Source: Actinomycetota bacterium
Lineage (GTDB): Bacteria > Actinomycetota > Actinomycetes > Mycobacteriales > Micromonosporaceae
Length of the DNA stretch: 8,665 bases
Assembly (NCBI GenBank): GCA_005885115.1
Contig: VAXX01000112.1
Coordinates: 1 to 8,665, forward strand
Direction of reading: 5' to 3'
Notes under the pieces: generated by a model
What the model was told of the DNA's origin: nothing
What the model saw: the letters and a program-made list of their open reading frames with translations, nothing else
Databases searched by the model: none
Shown: in pieces, positions 1 through 5,314 of the stretch
Layout: every line of letters begins with the position of its first letter
How positions within the stretch are numbered: position 1 is the first letter of the stretch
Position numbers and translations under genes: made by a program

Positions 1-165
1 CGCATCCCGGTCGCCACCGTCGTTGGCCTGCTCGGGCAGGGCTACACCATCGAGGAGATCCTCGACGACTACCCGACGCTCACGCGGGAAGGCATCCTGG
101 CCGCTCTGCGGTTCGCGGCCAACGCCGTCGATGAGCGCGAGCTGCCCTTGCGGCTGTCGGCGTGA
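1..165 (+). CDS. DUF433-family antitoxin (VapB45-like), 3' end only
   Basis: Frame 1 is open from the first base to TGA at 163-165 and encodes 54 residues beginning RIPVATVVGLLGQGYT and ending LPLRLSA. The signature RIPV..ll..GyT.eeIl.dYP.Lt.e.I.aAl.fAa is the C-terminal half of DUF433 proteins, small winged-helix-like DNA-binding proteins that usually act as antitoxins to a DUF5615 PIN-like toxin encoded next door. The N-terminal part lies outside the window, so neither the start nor the promoter can be seen. The stop overlaps the GTG start of the downstream toxin (GTGA), the translationally coupled arrangement expected of a toxin-antitoxin pair. By analogy with the family it should bind the toxin and autorepress the operon; nothing in the window tests this. 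The visible part shows no damage. Confidence 0.88.
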   Translation, partial: RIPVATVVGLLGQGYTIEEILDDYPTLTREGILAALRFAANAVDERELPLRLSA

Positions 166-526
166 AGTTCCTCGTAGACGAGTGTCTGTCGACCAGGCTC
201 GTCGTGCTGTTGACCAACGCTGGGCACGATGCAGTGCACATCGTTGCGCGTAGCTTGGCCGGACGGCCCGATGAGGACGTGCTCGCTCATGCGGTTAGTG
301 AGGCTCGCATCCTGCTTTCCGCCGACACGGACTTCGGTGAGATCTTGGCCCGGTCCGGCGGGGGTACGCCGAGCGTGATCCTCTTCCGGCGCTCCGACCG
401 ATCCCCGGCAGCTCTCGCTACGATCCTCCTCGCGAACCTGGACGCGGTCGTCGACGACCTGGAGAAGGGCGTTTCGTCGTCATCACGGAGGATCGGCTCC
501 GTGTCCGCGGCCTGCCCTTGTCCTGA
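162..526 (+). pseudogene. DUF5615 PIN-like toxin (VapC45-like), frameshifted near its C-terminus
   Basis: The GTG start at 162 overlaps the antitoxin stop. The product begins MKFLVDECLS and has the PIN-like acidic set: Asp6, Asp37/Glu38/Asp39, and Asp55/Asp57 in SADTDFG. The family strand SVILFRR follows at about 71-77, then the LLANL helix. Family members are roughly 110-125 aa, single-domain, putative ribonucleases. After Gly103 (468-470) the frame runs out of family character and continues to 689, giving an abnormal 175-aa protein. The family-like tail FVVITEDRLRVRGLPLS is present from 473 in the next frame and stops at TGA 524-526. Restoring one base, most simply a fourth T in the run at 472-474, gives a normal 121-aa toxin. 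Either the toxin is mutationally inactivated in its last strand while keeping all acidic residues, or the assembly has a one-base error. Which is true cannot be decided from the sequence. Confidence 0.85.
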
Positions 527-711
527 ACCGGGCGTTCCTGGAGGCGGCCCGCGGTGCTCGTCCCGCTCTGAGGGCCGGTGCTCCGGTACGCCGACGGCCC
601 TTCAAGCCGAACGTACTGGAGTACAACGGAATCGCGATGCGCCAGTGAGGCCCCTCCAGCTCGGCATGAGCGCCGGGGCTACCCGGTGATTTGCCTACCC
701 GTGAACGGCGG
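527..711. other. Gap between the toxin and uppP with no supportable gene
   Basis: These 185 bases lie between the natural toxin stop and the uppP stop, on opposite strands. The frameshifted toxin frame reads through to 689 with no protein-like character. Frame 1 is open here to TGA 646-648 and would end FKPNVLEYNGIAMRQ, but it has no start codon of its own and matches no family I know. It may be the eroded end of a lost gene or chance. No strong terminator hairpin with a T tract was found for either converging unit. Confidence 0.4.
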
Positions 712-1719
712 TCAGCCGGCGAGGGTGAACCAGCCGAGGCTGACCAGGCCGGCGATCGTGCAGTAGATCGCGAACGGGGTTAGTGTCCGGGTCTCGAAGT
801 AGCGGGTCAGGAAGCGTAGCGACAGGTACGCCGCGATCCCGGCGACCAGGCTGCCGGCCAGTACCTGCCCGAGGACGCCACGACCGGCCGGCCCGGCCAG
901 CTCGGGAAGCTTGAGTACGCCGGCCGCCGCGATCACCGGCGTGGCGAGCAGGAACGCGAACCGGGCCGCGTCCTCGCGGGACAGCCCACGCATCAGCCCG
1001 GCGACCATGGTGGAGCCAGACCGGCTGATCCCGGGCAGCAGCGCCAGGATCTGGGCCGCGCCGATGGCGGTCGCTTCGAGCCAGCCCAGCCGGGCCAGGC
1101 GCCGGTCCGACTCCACGGCGGCCTCGGCATCGCCGCCGTGGGCGGACACGCCGGCCTGTCCGGCTCCCCCGGCGTACCCGCTGGCGGCGTAGACCTGGCC
1201 CCGCGCGGAGGGTGGGCCGACCGGCGTGGGCGCGGGCGCCGCCAGGCCCGGGCGCGGCCCGCGCCGCGCCCGCAATCGCTCGACCGTGAGCAGCACCAGG
1301 CCGTTGAGGGTCAGAAAAAGCGCAGCGGGTACGGGTCGGCCCAGCGCCGTACGGAAAAGGTGTTCCAACGCCAGCCCGGCCAGCCCGACCGGCACGGTGG
1401 CGACGATGAGCAGCCAGGCCAGCCGCTGGTCCGGGGTCTGGATCCGGCGGTCCCGGATCGAGGTGAACAGCCCGCCGACGATGCGTACCCAGTCCCGCCA
1501 GAAGAAGACGACCAGCGCGACGGCCGTCGCCACGTGTACCGCGACCAGGAACGTCAGGTACGGCGAGTCCTTCGCGGCCAGGTCCAGGTTGCTCGCCCAG
1601 GAGCCGCCGATCAGGGCCGGGATGAGGATGCTGTGGCCCAGGCTGGATACCGGAAAGAGTTCGGTGATCCCCTGCAGTGCGCCGATCACAACGGCCTGCA
1701 GGTAGGTCAGGTGTGGCAT
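712..1719 (-). CDS. uppP: Undecaprenyl-diphosphatase (UppP/BacA)
   Basis: This integral membrane enzyme converts undecaprenyl pyrophosphate to undecaprenyl phosphate, recycling the lipid carrier for peptidoglycan and other wall polymers; overproduction gives bacitracin resistance. Both signature motifs are present: GALQGITELFPVSSLGH at residues 13-29 (Glu20, Ser25/Ser26, His29) and LLPGISRSGSTMVAG at 227-241 (Arg233). Several hydrophobic helices surround them. At 335 aa it is longer than typical members of about 270-280 aa. The extra length is a Gly/Ala/Pro-rich, low-complexity insert at about 152-207 between the two halves, probably a loop. The chosen ATG at 1719 has an AAAAGG ribosome site 7 nt upstream, and the protein then begins MPHLTYLQAVV as expected; a GTG at 1758 is in frame but adds 13 non-family residues. 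The upstream reductase stop is 40 nt away on the same strand, so the two may share a transcript. Confidence 0.95.
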   Translation of the reverse strand: MPHLTYLQAVVIGALQGITELFPVSSLGHSILIPALIGGSWASNLDLAAKDSPYLTFLVAVHVATAVALVVFFWRDWVRIVGGLFTSIRDRRIQTPDQRLAWLLIVATVPVGLAGLALEHLFRTALGRPVPAALFLTLNGLVLLTVERLRARRGPRPGLAAPAPTPVGPPSARGQVYAASGYAGGAGQAGVSAHGGDAEAAVESDRRLARLGWLEATAIGAAQILALLPGISRSGSTMVAGLMRGLSREDAARFAFLLATPVIAAAGVLKLPELAGPAGRGVLGQVLAGSLVAGIAAYLSLRFLTRYFETRTLTPFAIYCTIAGLVSLGWFTLAG

Positions 1720-1726
1720 TCCGTGG

Positions 1727-1732
1727 CCTTTT
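1727..1732 (-). promoter_or_regulatory. Ribosome binding site deciding the uppP start
   Basis: Read on the minus strand this is AAAAGG, followed by a 7-nt spacer and the ATG at 1719-1717. It favours the 335-aa UppP over the longer GTG-initiated form from 1758. Confidence 0.6.
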
Positions 1733-1759
1733 CGTCGGAGGGGAGCCGCCGTAGGCACG

Positions 1760-2581
1760 CTACCGGCTGGCCGCTAAGACCTCGGTGAGCGTCCGGGCCG
1801 GGTGGCCGGTGAGGCGTTGGACGTCGGCGCTGGTCCCGGCCAGTTCGCCGGCCGCGACGGCGGTGTACGTGCTGACCCACGCGTCGACCTGCCAGCCGGG
1901 CGCCCCGTACCCGGCCCGGGAGGCGTACGCCTCCGCGACGGTCTCCGGGTGGTACCGGACGCCGAGCCGCTCGGCGATCTCGTGGAAGGTCAGCGACTCC
2001 GGTCCGGTCAGGTCGTACGTCACGTCGTCGTGCCGACCCGGCTGCCCCAGGACGGTCGCGGCGACCTCGGCGATGTCGTCCTGAGCCACCACGGCGGCCC
2101 GGCCGTCCCCGGCCGGGCCGCGGATCACGTTGTCCTCGCCCACCAGGTACGGCAGGAAGTCGGCGTACAGGTTGTCGCGCAGGAACGTGTGCCGCACACC
2201 GTTGGCGCGGATGTGTTCCTCGGTGGCCCAGTGGTCCCGGGCGAGGGTGAAGGTCGAGTCGGCGGCGGCGTTGTAGAAGGAGAGGTACACGATCCGGGCG
2301 ACCCCGGCCGCGACCGCCGCGTCGACGAACGTCCGGTGCTGGTCGAGCCGGTCCGGCGCCTCCGACCCGGAGACCATGAACAGCGTCCCGATCCCGTCCA
2401 ACGCCCGGCGCGCGGCCTCGCCGTCGGCGTACGTGGCCCGGACGACCGTGGTACCGGACAGGGTCGGGGCGCGGGTGGGGTCACGTACGACCAGCCGTTG
2501 CGGCACCCCGGCGGCCGACAGCAGCCGTGCCACCCGGCCGCCGATGTTGCCCGTCGATCCGGTCACCGCGAGCTCGTCCAT
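1760..2581 (-). CDS. NmrA-type NAD(P)-binding reductase (atypical SDR family)
   Basis: The 273-aa product begins MDELAVTGSTGNIGGRVARLL, with the dinucleotide-binding glycine motif GxxGxxG (Gly8, Gly11, Gly14) on the first Rossmann strand. It continues with an LVVRDP second-strand end, the FVDAAVAAGVARIVYLSF segment and the HTFLRDNLYADFLPYL segment typical of the NmrA/YtfG-like group. These are NAD(P)H-dependent quinone or azo reductases, or redox-sensing regulators. The usual SDR YxxxK catalytic pair is not evident, as is common in this group. The substrate cannot be inferred. An in-frame TTG at 2590 is possible, but it overlaps the -10 box that sits 7 nt before the ATG at 2581, so the ATG is preferred and the message is probably leaderless. 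Its stop is 40 nt before uppP on the same strand. It is transcribed divergently from the alpha/beta hydrolase. Confidence 0.88.
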   Translation of the reverse strand: MDELAVTGSTGNIGGRVARLLSAAGVPQRLVVRDPTRAPTLSGTTVVRATYADGEAARRALDGIGTLFMVSGSEAPDRLDQHRTFVDAAVAAGVARIVYLSFYNAAADSTFTLARDHWATEEHIRANGVRHTFLRDNLYADFLPYLVGEDNVIRGPAGDGRAAVVAQDDIAEVAATVLGQPGRHDDVTYDLTGPESLTFHEIAERLGVRYHPETVAEAYASRAGYGAPGWQVDAWVSTYTAVAAGELAGTSADVQRLTGHPARTLTEVLAASR

Positions 2582-2588
2582 GCCCCGC

Positions 2589-2594
2589 AAGCTA
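2589..2594 (-). promoter_or_regulatory. Putative -10 box of a leaderless promoter for the reductase
   Basis: On the minus strand TAGCTT is followed by 7 nt (GCGGGGC) and then the ATG at 2581. This spacing places the transcription start at or next to the start codon, the usual leaderless layout in actinobacteria. No clear -35 is visible. It mirrors the box on the other strand at 2608-2613. Confidence 0.55.
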
Positions 2595-2607
2595 CTCCCC
2601 GGATCGG

Positions 2608-2613
2608 TAGCCT
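2608..2613 (+). promoter_or_regulatory. Putative -10 box of a leaderless promoter for the hydrolase
   Basis: TAGCCT is followed by 6 nt (GCGGGC) and the ATG at 2620, so transcription probably starts at the start codon. There is no Shine-Dalgarno sequence in between. The -35 region would fall on the opposing promoter's start region. Confidence 0.55.
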
Positions 2614-2619
2614 GCGGGC

Positions 2620-3435
2620 ATGACCGGACCTGACGCGTACGACCGGGTGCTGGCGAAGTGGCCGCAGCCCGTCGGGTCGCTGGACCTGGCGACCTCGTTC
2701 GGGACCACCCGGGTCCACGCCTGCGGCTCGGCCGGCGCGGACCCGGTCCTGCTGCTGCACTCCGGCGGCGCCACCTCGACGGTGTGGTACGCCACCGTTC
2801 CCGCGCTGCTCCCGGCGCACCGGGTGTACGCGCCGGACCGGATCGGCGACACGGGACGCAGCGTGCCCAACGGCCGGCCGGTGCGTCGGGTCGAGGACCT
2901 GATGGACTGGCTGGACGAGGTCGTCACCGGGCTCGGGCTGGACCGGGTGGCGCTGGTCGGCCACTCGTACGGTGCCTGGCTGGCCCTGCGGTACGCGCTG
3001 CACGCGCCCGGGCGGGTCAGCCGGCTGGCGCTGCTCGACCCGACCGACTGCTTCGCCGGCCTGAGCCTGCGCTACCGGCTGCGCGCGATTCCGCTGTTGC
3101 TGTGGCCGAGCCCGGCGCGGGTACGGTCGTTCCTCGCCTGGGAGACCGGCGGGGTGGCCCTGGACCCGGACTGGTTGGAGGTCACCGCGCAGGGCGCGAA
3201 CCCCCGCCCGCTCCCCCGGCCGCCGGCGGTGGCGCGGCTGCGCGAGCTGACCACCCCCACGCTGGTCCTGCTGGCCGAACGCAGCCGGGCGCACGACATC
3301 CGGCGGGTCCAGGAGGGGGTACGCCGGGCCATGCCGGACGCGAGGATCATCGTCCTGGAGGGCGCCACCCACAGCACGATCCCCGCGTACCACCACGAGC
3401 AGCTCAACCGCGAGCTGGCCGCGTTTCTCGGCTAG
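2620..3435 (+). CDS. Alpha/beta-fold hydrolase
   Basis: The 271-aa protein has the full alpha/beta hydrolase core. The oxyanion-hole region is LLLHSGG at about 44-50. The nucleophile elbow is GHSYG at 114-118 (Ser116). An acid candidate is Asp226 in the strand-end LVLLAERSRAHD. The catalytic His is His251 in GATHSTIP. It is cytoplasmic, with no signal peptide. Lid residues at about 145-200 are rich in Trp, Pro and Arg and give no substrate clue. Related proteins include esterases, haloperoxidase-like hydrolases and lactonases, so no specific reaction is assigned. The ATG at 2620 is supported by the TAGCCT box 6 nt upstream. The divergent NmrA-type reductase suggests shared regulation and possibly a shared small-molecule substrate, which is inference. 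Its TAG stop (3433-3435) directly abuts the stop of the opposing TasA-like gene. Confidence 0.92.
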   Translation: MTGPDAYDRVLAKWPQPVGSLDLATSFGTTRVHACGSAGADPVLLLHSGGATSTVWYATVPALLPAHRVYAPDRIGDTGRSVPNGRPVRRVEDLMDWLDEVVTGLGLDRVALVGHSYGAWLALRYALHAPGRVSRLALLDPTDCFAGLSLRYRLRAIPLLLWPSPARVRSFLAWETGGVALDPDWLEVTAQGANPRPLPRPPAVARLRELTTPTLVLLAERSRAHDIRRVQEGVRRAMPDARIIVLEGATHSTIPAYHHEQLNRELAAFLG

Positions 3436-4026
3436 TTACGGGTTGTTCTTGGTCTGCTCGGCGTCGAAGGTGAACGTGGCGGTCGTGGTCGCGTTCTTGT
3501 ACGTGTTGCCCGTCCCCGACGGCAGGGTGACCTGGAAGCACAGCGTCTCGTTGGCGGCGGCGGTCAGGGTACGGTCGCCCGGCTGCGAGCCCTGGGTGTT
3601 GTCCCCGACCAGCTTGCCGTTGGTGGAGTCCAGGTCACCGGTGTAGAGCTGGGTGCCGTCGAAGTTGTCGCACGGGACGCCCGGCGTGGTGACGTCGATC
3701 GTCTTGATCGTGAGGCTGAGCTGGTCCTTGAGCCCGATGGCGTCGGTGTTGGTGGCCGAGGACGAGATCGCGTACCGGACCGTCGCGACGCTGCTGGTGT
3801 TGGTGACCACGACCGCGGCCGTGGTGGCGTCGCCGGGCATCATGTTCGAGAAGCTGACCAGGGCCGTCGTCGGGCTGGTCGTCAGGCTGACCGACGTGTC
3901 GGTGAACTGGTTGTTGGTGATCGTCTTGGTGTCCGTGAAGACGGCGAGGGTACCTCCGGTGAACGCGCTCAACACCGCTGCCGTACCGACAGCGGCCATG
4001 ACGAGCTGGAACCGGGTTACCTTCAC
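3436..4026 (-). CDS. TasA/camelysin-like secreted protein with SipW-type signal peptide
   Basis: The 196-aa product starts MKVTRFQLVMAAVGTAAVLS, a basic N-terminus plus hydrophobic core. It then reads GGTLAVFTDTKTITNNQFT, which resembles the GtyAyFsDtett.gn.Ft junction of SipW-cognate signal peptides. Mature residues from about 30 form a Thr/Ser/Asn-rich beta-sandwich-like chain of the TasA/camelysin (M73-like) group. It includes a typical central stretch (MMPGDATTAAVVVTNTSS) and a C-terminal ATFTFDAEQT strand. Two cysteines, 119 and 163, could form a disulfide outside the cell. In Bacillus, TasA forms biofilm fibres after cleavage by SipW; actinobacterial members are mostly uncharacterised, so a surface or fibre role is inference. 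No SipW-like signal peptidase lies in the window. The ATG at 4026 has only a weak GGATTGG upstream. A same-strand unknown gene ends 72 nt upstream. Confidence 0.82.
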   Translation of the reverse strand: MKVTRFQLVMAAVGTAAVLSAFTGGTLAVFTDTKTITNNQFTDTSVSLTTSPTTALVSFSNMMPGDATTAAVVVTNTSSVATVRYAISSSATNTDAIGLKDQLSLTIKTIDVTTPGVPCDNFDGTQLYTGDLDSTNGKLVGDNTQGSQPGDRTLTAAANETLCFQVTLPSGTGNTYKNATTTATFTFDAEQTKNNP

Positions 4027-4098
4027 GTGGCCAATCCGTGCCTGGTTCGGACGTTCCTATCCCTCGTCCATCGGCATGGCTCGACCCGACTTGAGTTG

Positions 4099-4455
4099 CT
4101 AGTGGGGTACTCCGAGGCAGGCGACGACCTGACGGGCGTCCGGGTCGAGAAACACGACAAACCGCTGGTTTCCGCTCACCGCGCCCAGACGCAGTTGGGG
4201 GTACCCGCACATGGCCAGGCGGCGCAGCGCGTCATGACCGTCCGCGGTCGCGGTCCGGGCGGCGTACGTACGCAGGGCACTCTCCCGGCTGACCGTACCG
4301 TCGTGCACCCGGAAGGTCGCTCCGGCGCTCACTTCGGCCTGGCAGGCGGCGTACGTCGGGTCGGGCACCGAGCCCAGGAGAGCGATCAACTGATTGCGAT
4401 CAAGATTCACGGTACGGCGCACCGGACCAGGATGCCGGACGAACCGGTGCCCCAT
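4099..4455 (-). CDS. Small hypothetical protein, family not recognised
   Basis: The frame ends in LDPDARQVVACLGVPH and has G/C-biased third positions throughout, so it looks truly coding. The conserved-looking core runs from NLDRNQLIALLGSVPDP to the end, about 100 residues. It has predicted helices at the N-terminal part and a strand-like end (GNQRFVVFLDPD). Three cysteines are present (AACQ, AMCG, VACL). There is no signal peptide or membrane segment. The ATG at 4455 (118 aa) has GGGGGA 3 nt upstream and TATCTT at 4480-4475 as a possible -10. A GTG at 4410 would give a 103-aa protein starting VNLDRNQL and cannot be excluded. It lies upstream of the TasA-like gene on the same strand and divergent from the RlpA-like gene. 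No function is proposed. Confidence 0.65.
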   Translation of the reverse strand: MGHRFVRHPGPVRRTVNLDRNQLIALLGSVPDPTYAACQAEVSAGATFRVHDGTVSRESALRTYAARTATADGHDALRRLAMCGYPQLRLGAVSGNQRFVVFLDPDARQVVACLGVPH

Positions 4456-4607
4456 GGGTCCCCCGAACGGACTAAAGATAACGCGCAAATCACGACGCAC
4501 CGACCAGATCAACTTGACGGATCCCGAATCACCCTCGGTAGCGTCACTTCCGGCCTTGTCGTCTACGAAGGGTTTGGATCTTGTCCGGTAGACATGCCGA
4601 TTCATCA
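4456..4607. other. Divergent intergenic region, relatively AT-rich
   Basis: This roughly 150-bp stretch separates the minus-strand hypothetical from the RlpA-like gene. It is visibly less GC-rich than its surroundings, as expected of a promoter region. It carries a minus-strand TATCTT (4480-4475) and a plus-strand TTGACG/TAGCGT pair (4514-4544). No inverted repeat strong enough to call an operator was found. Confidence 0.5.
4514..4544 (+). promoter_or_regulatory. Putative promoter for the RlpA-like gene
   Basis: TTGACG at 4514-4519 (-35) and TAGCGT at 4539-4544 (-10) are separated by 19 nt, slightly longer than ideal. Transcription would begin near 4551, giving a leader of about 57 nt to the ATG at 4608. 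A GAAGGG at 4567-4572 sits 8 nt before an in-frame TTG (4581) and could support that alternative start. Confidence 0.4.
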
Positions 4608-5243
4608 ATGTCTCGGCCTGACCCGAAAAGCTCCGTCGCCCCATACGTACGCCGAATCGTCTCGTCGTCCCGGTTCGTACCGCTGCTGTCGGCCATCGCG
4701 GTGGCCGGCGTGGTGGTCGTGGCATCAGCCGCCGCGATGACCATGGGGCCGCCAACCGACACCGTGGCCAGCGTCGTCAGCTCACCGACGGTGAGCATCA
4801 GCCCCAGCGCCCGGGCCACCGATGACCGCGCCTCCCGCAGCGGGATCCGGGAGCTGCGCGCCTCGCCGTCCCCGGCGCCGTCCTCGGCGAGCCCGACTGC
4901 GCGGGCGCAGGCGCCGACCACCAAGCAGGCGAGCCCGCCGTCGGGCGGCGGTACGGTGACCGGCTCCGGTACCTGCGGTGCCTCCTACTACACCGGCGGC
5001 GGGCACACCGCCAACGGCGAGGTGTTCAACACGTACGCCTACACCGCGGCGAGCAAGACGCTGCCGTTCAACACCCGGGTCCGGGTCACCAACGTGGCCA
5101 ACGGCAGGTCGACGGTCGTCCGGATCAACGACCGCGGTCCGTACGTCGGCGGCCGCTGTCTGGACCTGACCCAGGCGGCGTTCGGCGCGATCGCCAGCCT
5201 GGGCGCCGGTGTGATCACCGTGAAGTACGAGGTGCTCTCCTAG
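4608..5243 (+). CDS. RlpA-like double-psi beta-barrel protein, membrane-anchored or secreted
   Basis: The 211-aa protein has a short basic N-terminus and one hydrophobic segment at about 24-44 (signal anchor or signal peptide). A Ser/Pro/Ala-rich extracytoplasmic linker spans about 50-120. The C-terminal RlpA/DPBB domain is at 121-211. Domain landmarks are CGASYYTGGGHTANGEVF (Glu138), TAASKTLPFNTRVRVTN, NGRSTVVRINDRGPYV (Asp175) and GGRCLDLTQAAF. RlpA proteins bind or cleave denuded peptidoglycan glycan strands. Here the usual TAAH motif reads TAAS (Ser149), so lytic activity is uncertain. Cys123 and Cys184 flank the fold and probably pair. The ATG at 4608 is preferred because the nine codons back to the TTG at 4581 are rich in A/T third positions, although that TTG has the better ribosome site. 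A hairpin follows 35 bp downstream. Confidence 0.87.
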   Translation: MSRPDPKSSVAPYVRRIVSSSRFVPLLSAIAVAGVVVVASAAAMTMGPPTDTVASVVSSPTVSISPSARATDDRASRSGIRELRASPSPAPSSASPTARAQAPTTKQASPPSGGGTVTGSGTCGASYYTGGGHTANGEVFNTYAYTAASKTLPFNTRVRVTNVANGRSTVVRINDRGPYVGGRCLDLTQAAFGAIASLGAGVITVKYEVLS

Positions 5244-5278
5244 TAAGGGATCGGGCTTTCGTCCGTTCGCGCGGATCT

Positions 5279-5305
5279 CGCCCCCGACGGTTTGGCTCGG
5301 GGGCG
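5279..5305 (+). terminator. GC-rich hairpin after the RlpA-like gene
   Basis: CGCCCCCGA (5279-5287) and TCGGGGGCG (5297-5305) form a perfect 9-bp stem around a 9-nt loop. Only a short TTATCC follows rather than a T run, as is common for terminators in GC-rich actinobacteria. It ends 9 nt before the first possible phosphatase start, so it could instead affect that gene's expression. Confidence 0.6.
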
Positions 5306-5314
5306 TTATCCGGC

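Larger units (their letters stand above)
2579..2622. repeat. Imperfect inverted repeat spanning the divergent promoters
   Basis: The left arm 2579-2594 is CATGCCCCGCAAGCTA. The reverse complement of the right arm 2608-2622 is CATGCCCGCAGGCTA. They agree except for one mismatch and one single-base gap, with a 13-nt spacer at 2595-2607. Each arm contains a -10 box and a start codon, so the symmetry makes two mirror-image leaderless promoters. Confidence 0.7.

Noticed and set aside
162..689. A 175-aa open frame taken as the intact toxin
   Set aside because: Only its first 103 residues resemble the family. The natural end lies in another frame at 473-526, so the longer product is a frameshift artefact.
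712..1758. GTG at 1758 as the start of uppP
   Set aside because: It adds 13 residues not seen in UppP proteins, while the ATG at 1719 has a well-placed AAAAGG site.
2582..2590. TTG at 2590 as the reductase start
   Set aside because: It overlaps the -10 box and the family N-terminus begins just before VTGSTGNIGG, which fits the ATG at 2581.
1802..3473. Plus-strand frame opposite the reductase, and the out-of-frame reading of the hydrolase gene
   Set aside because: Their composition is dominated by Arg, Gly, Ala and Pro, and the genes in the competing frames have clear catalytic motifs.
4262..4275. Perfect palindrome GCGTACGTACGC
   Set aside because: It lies inside the small hypothetical gene, and GTAC-containing codons are frequent throughout the window, so it is probably a codon-use effect rather than an operator.
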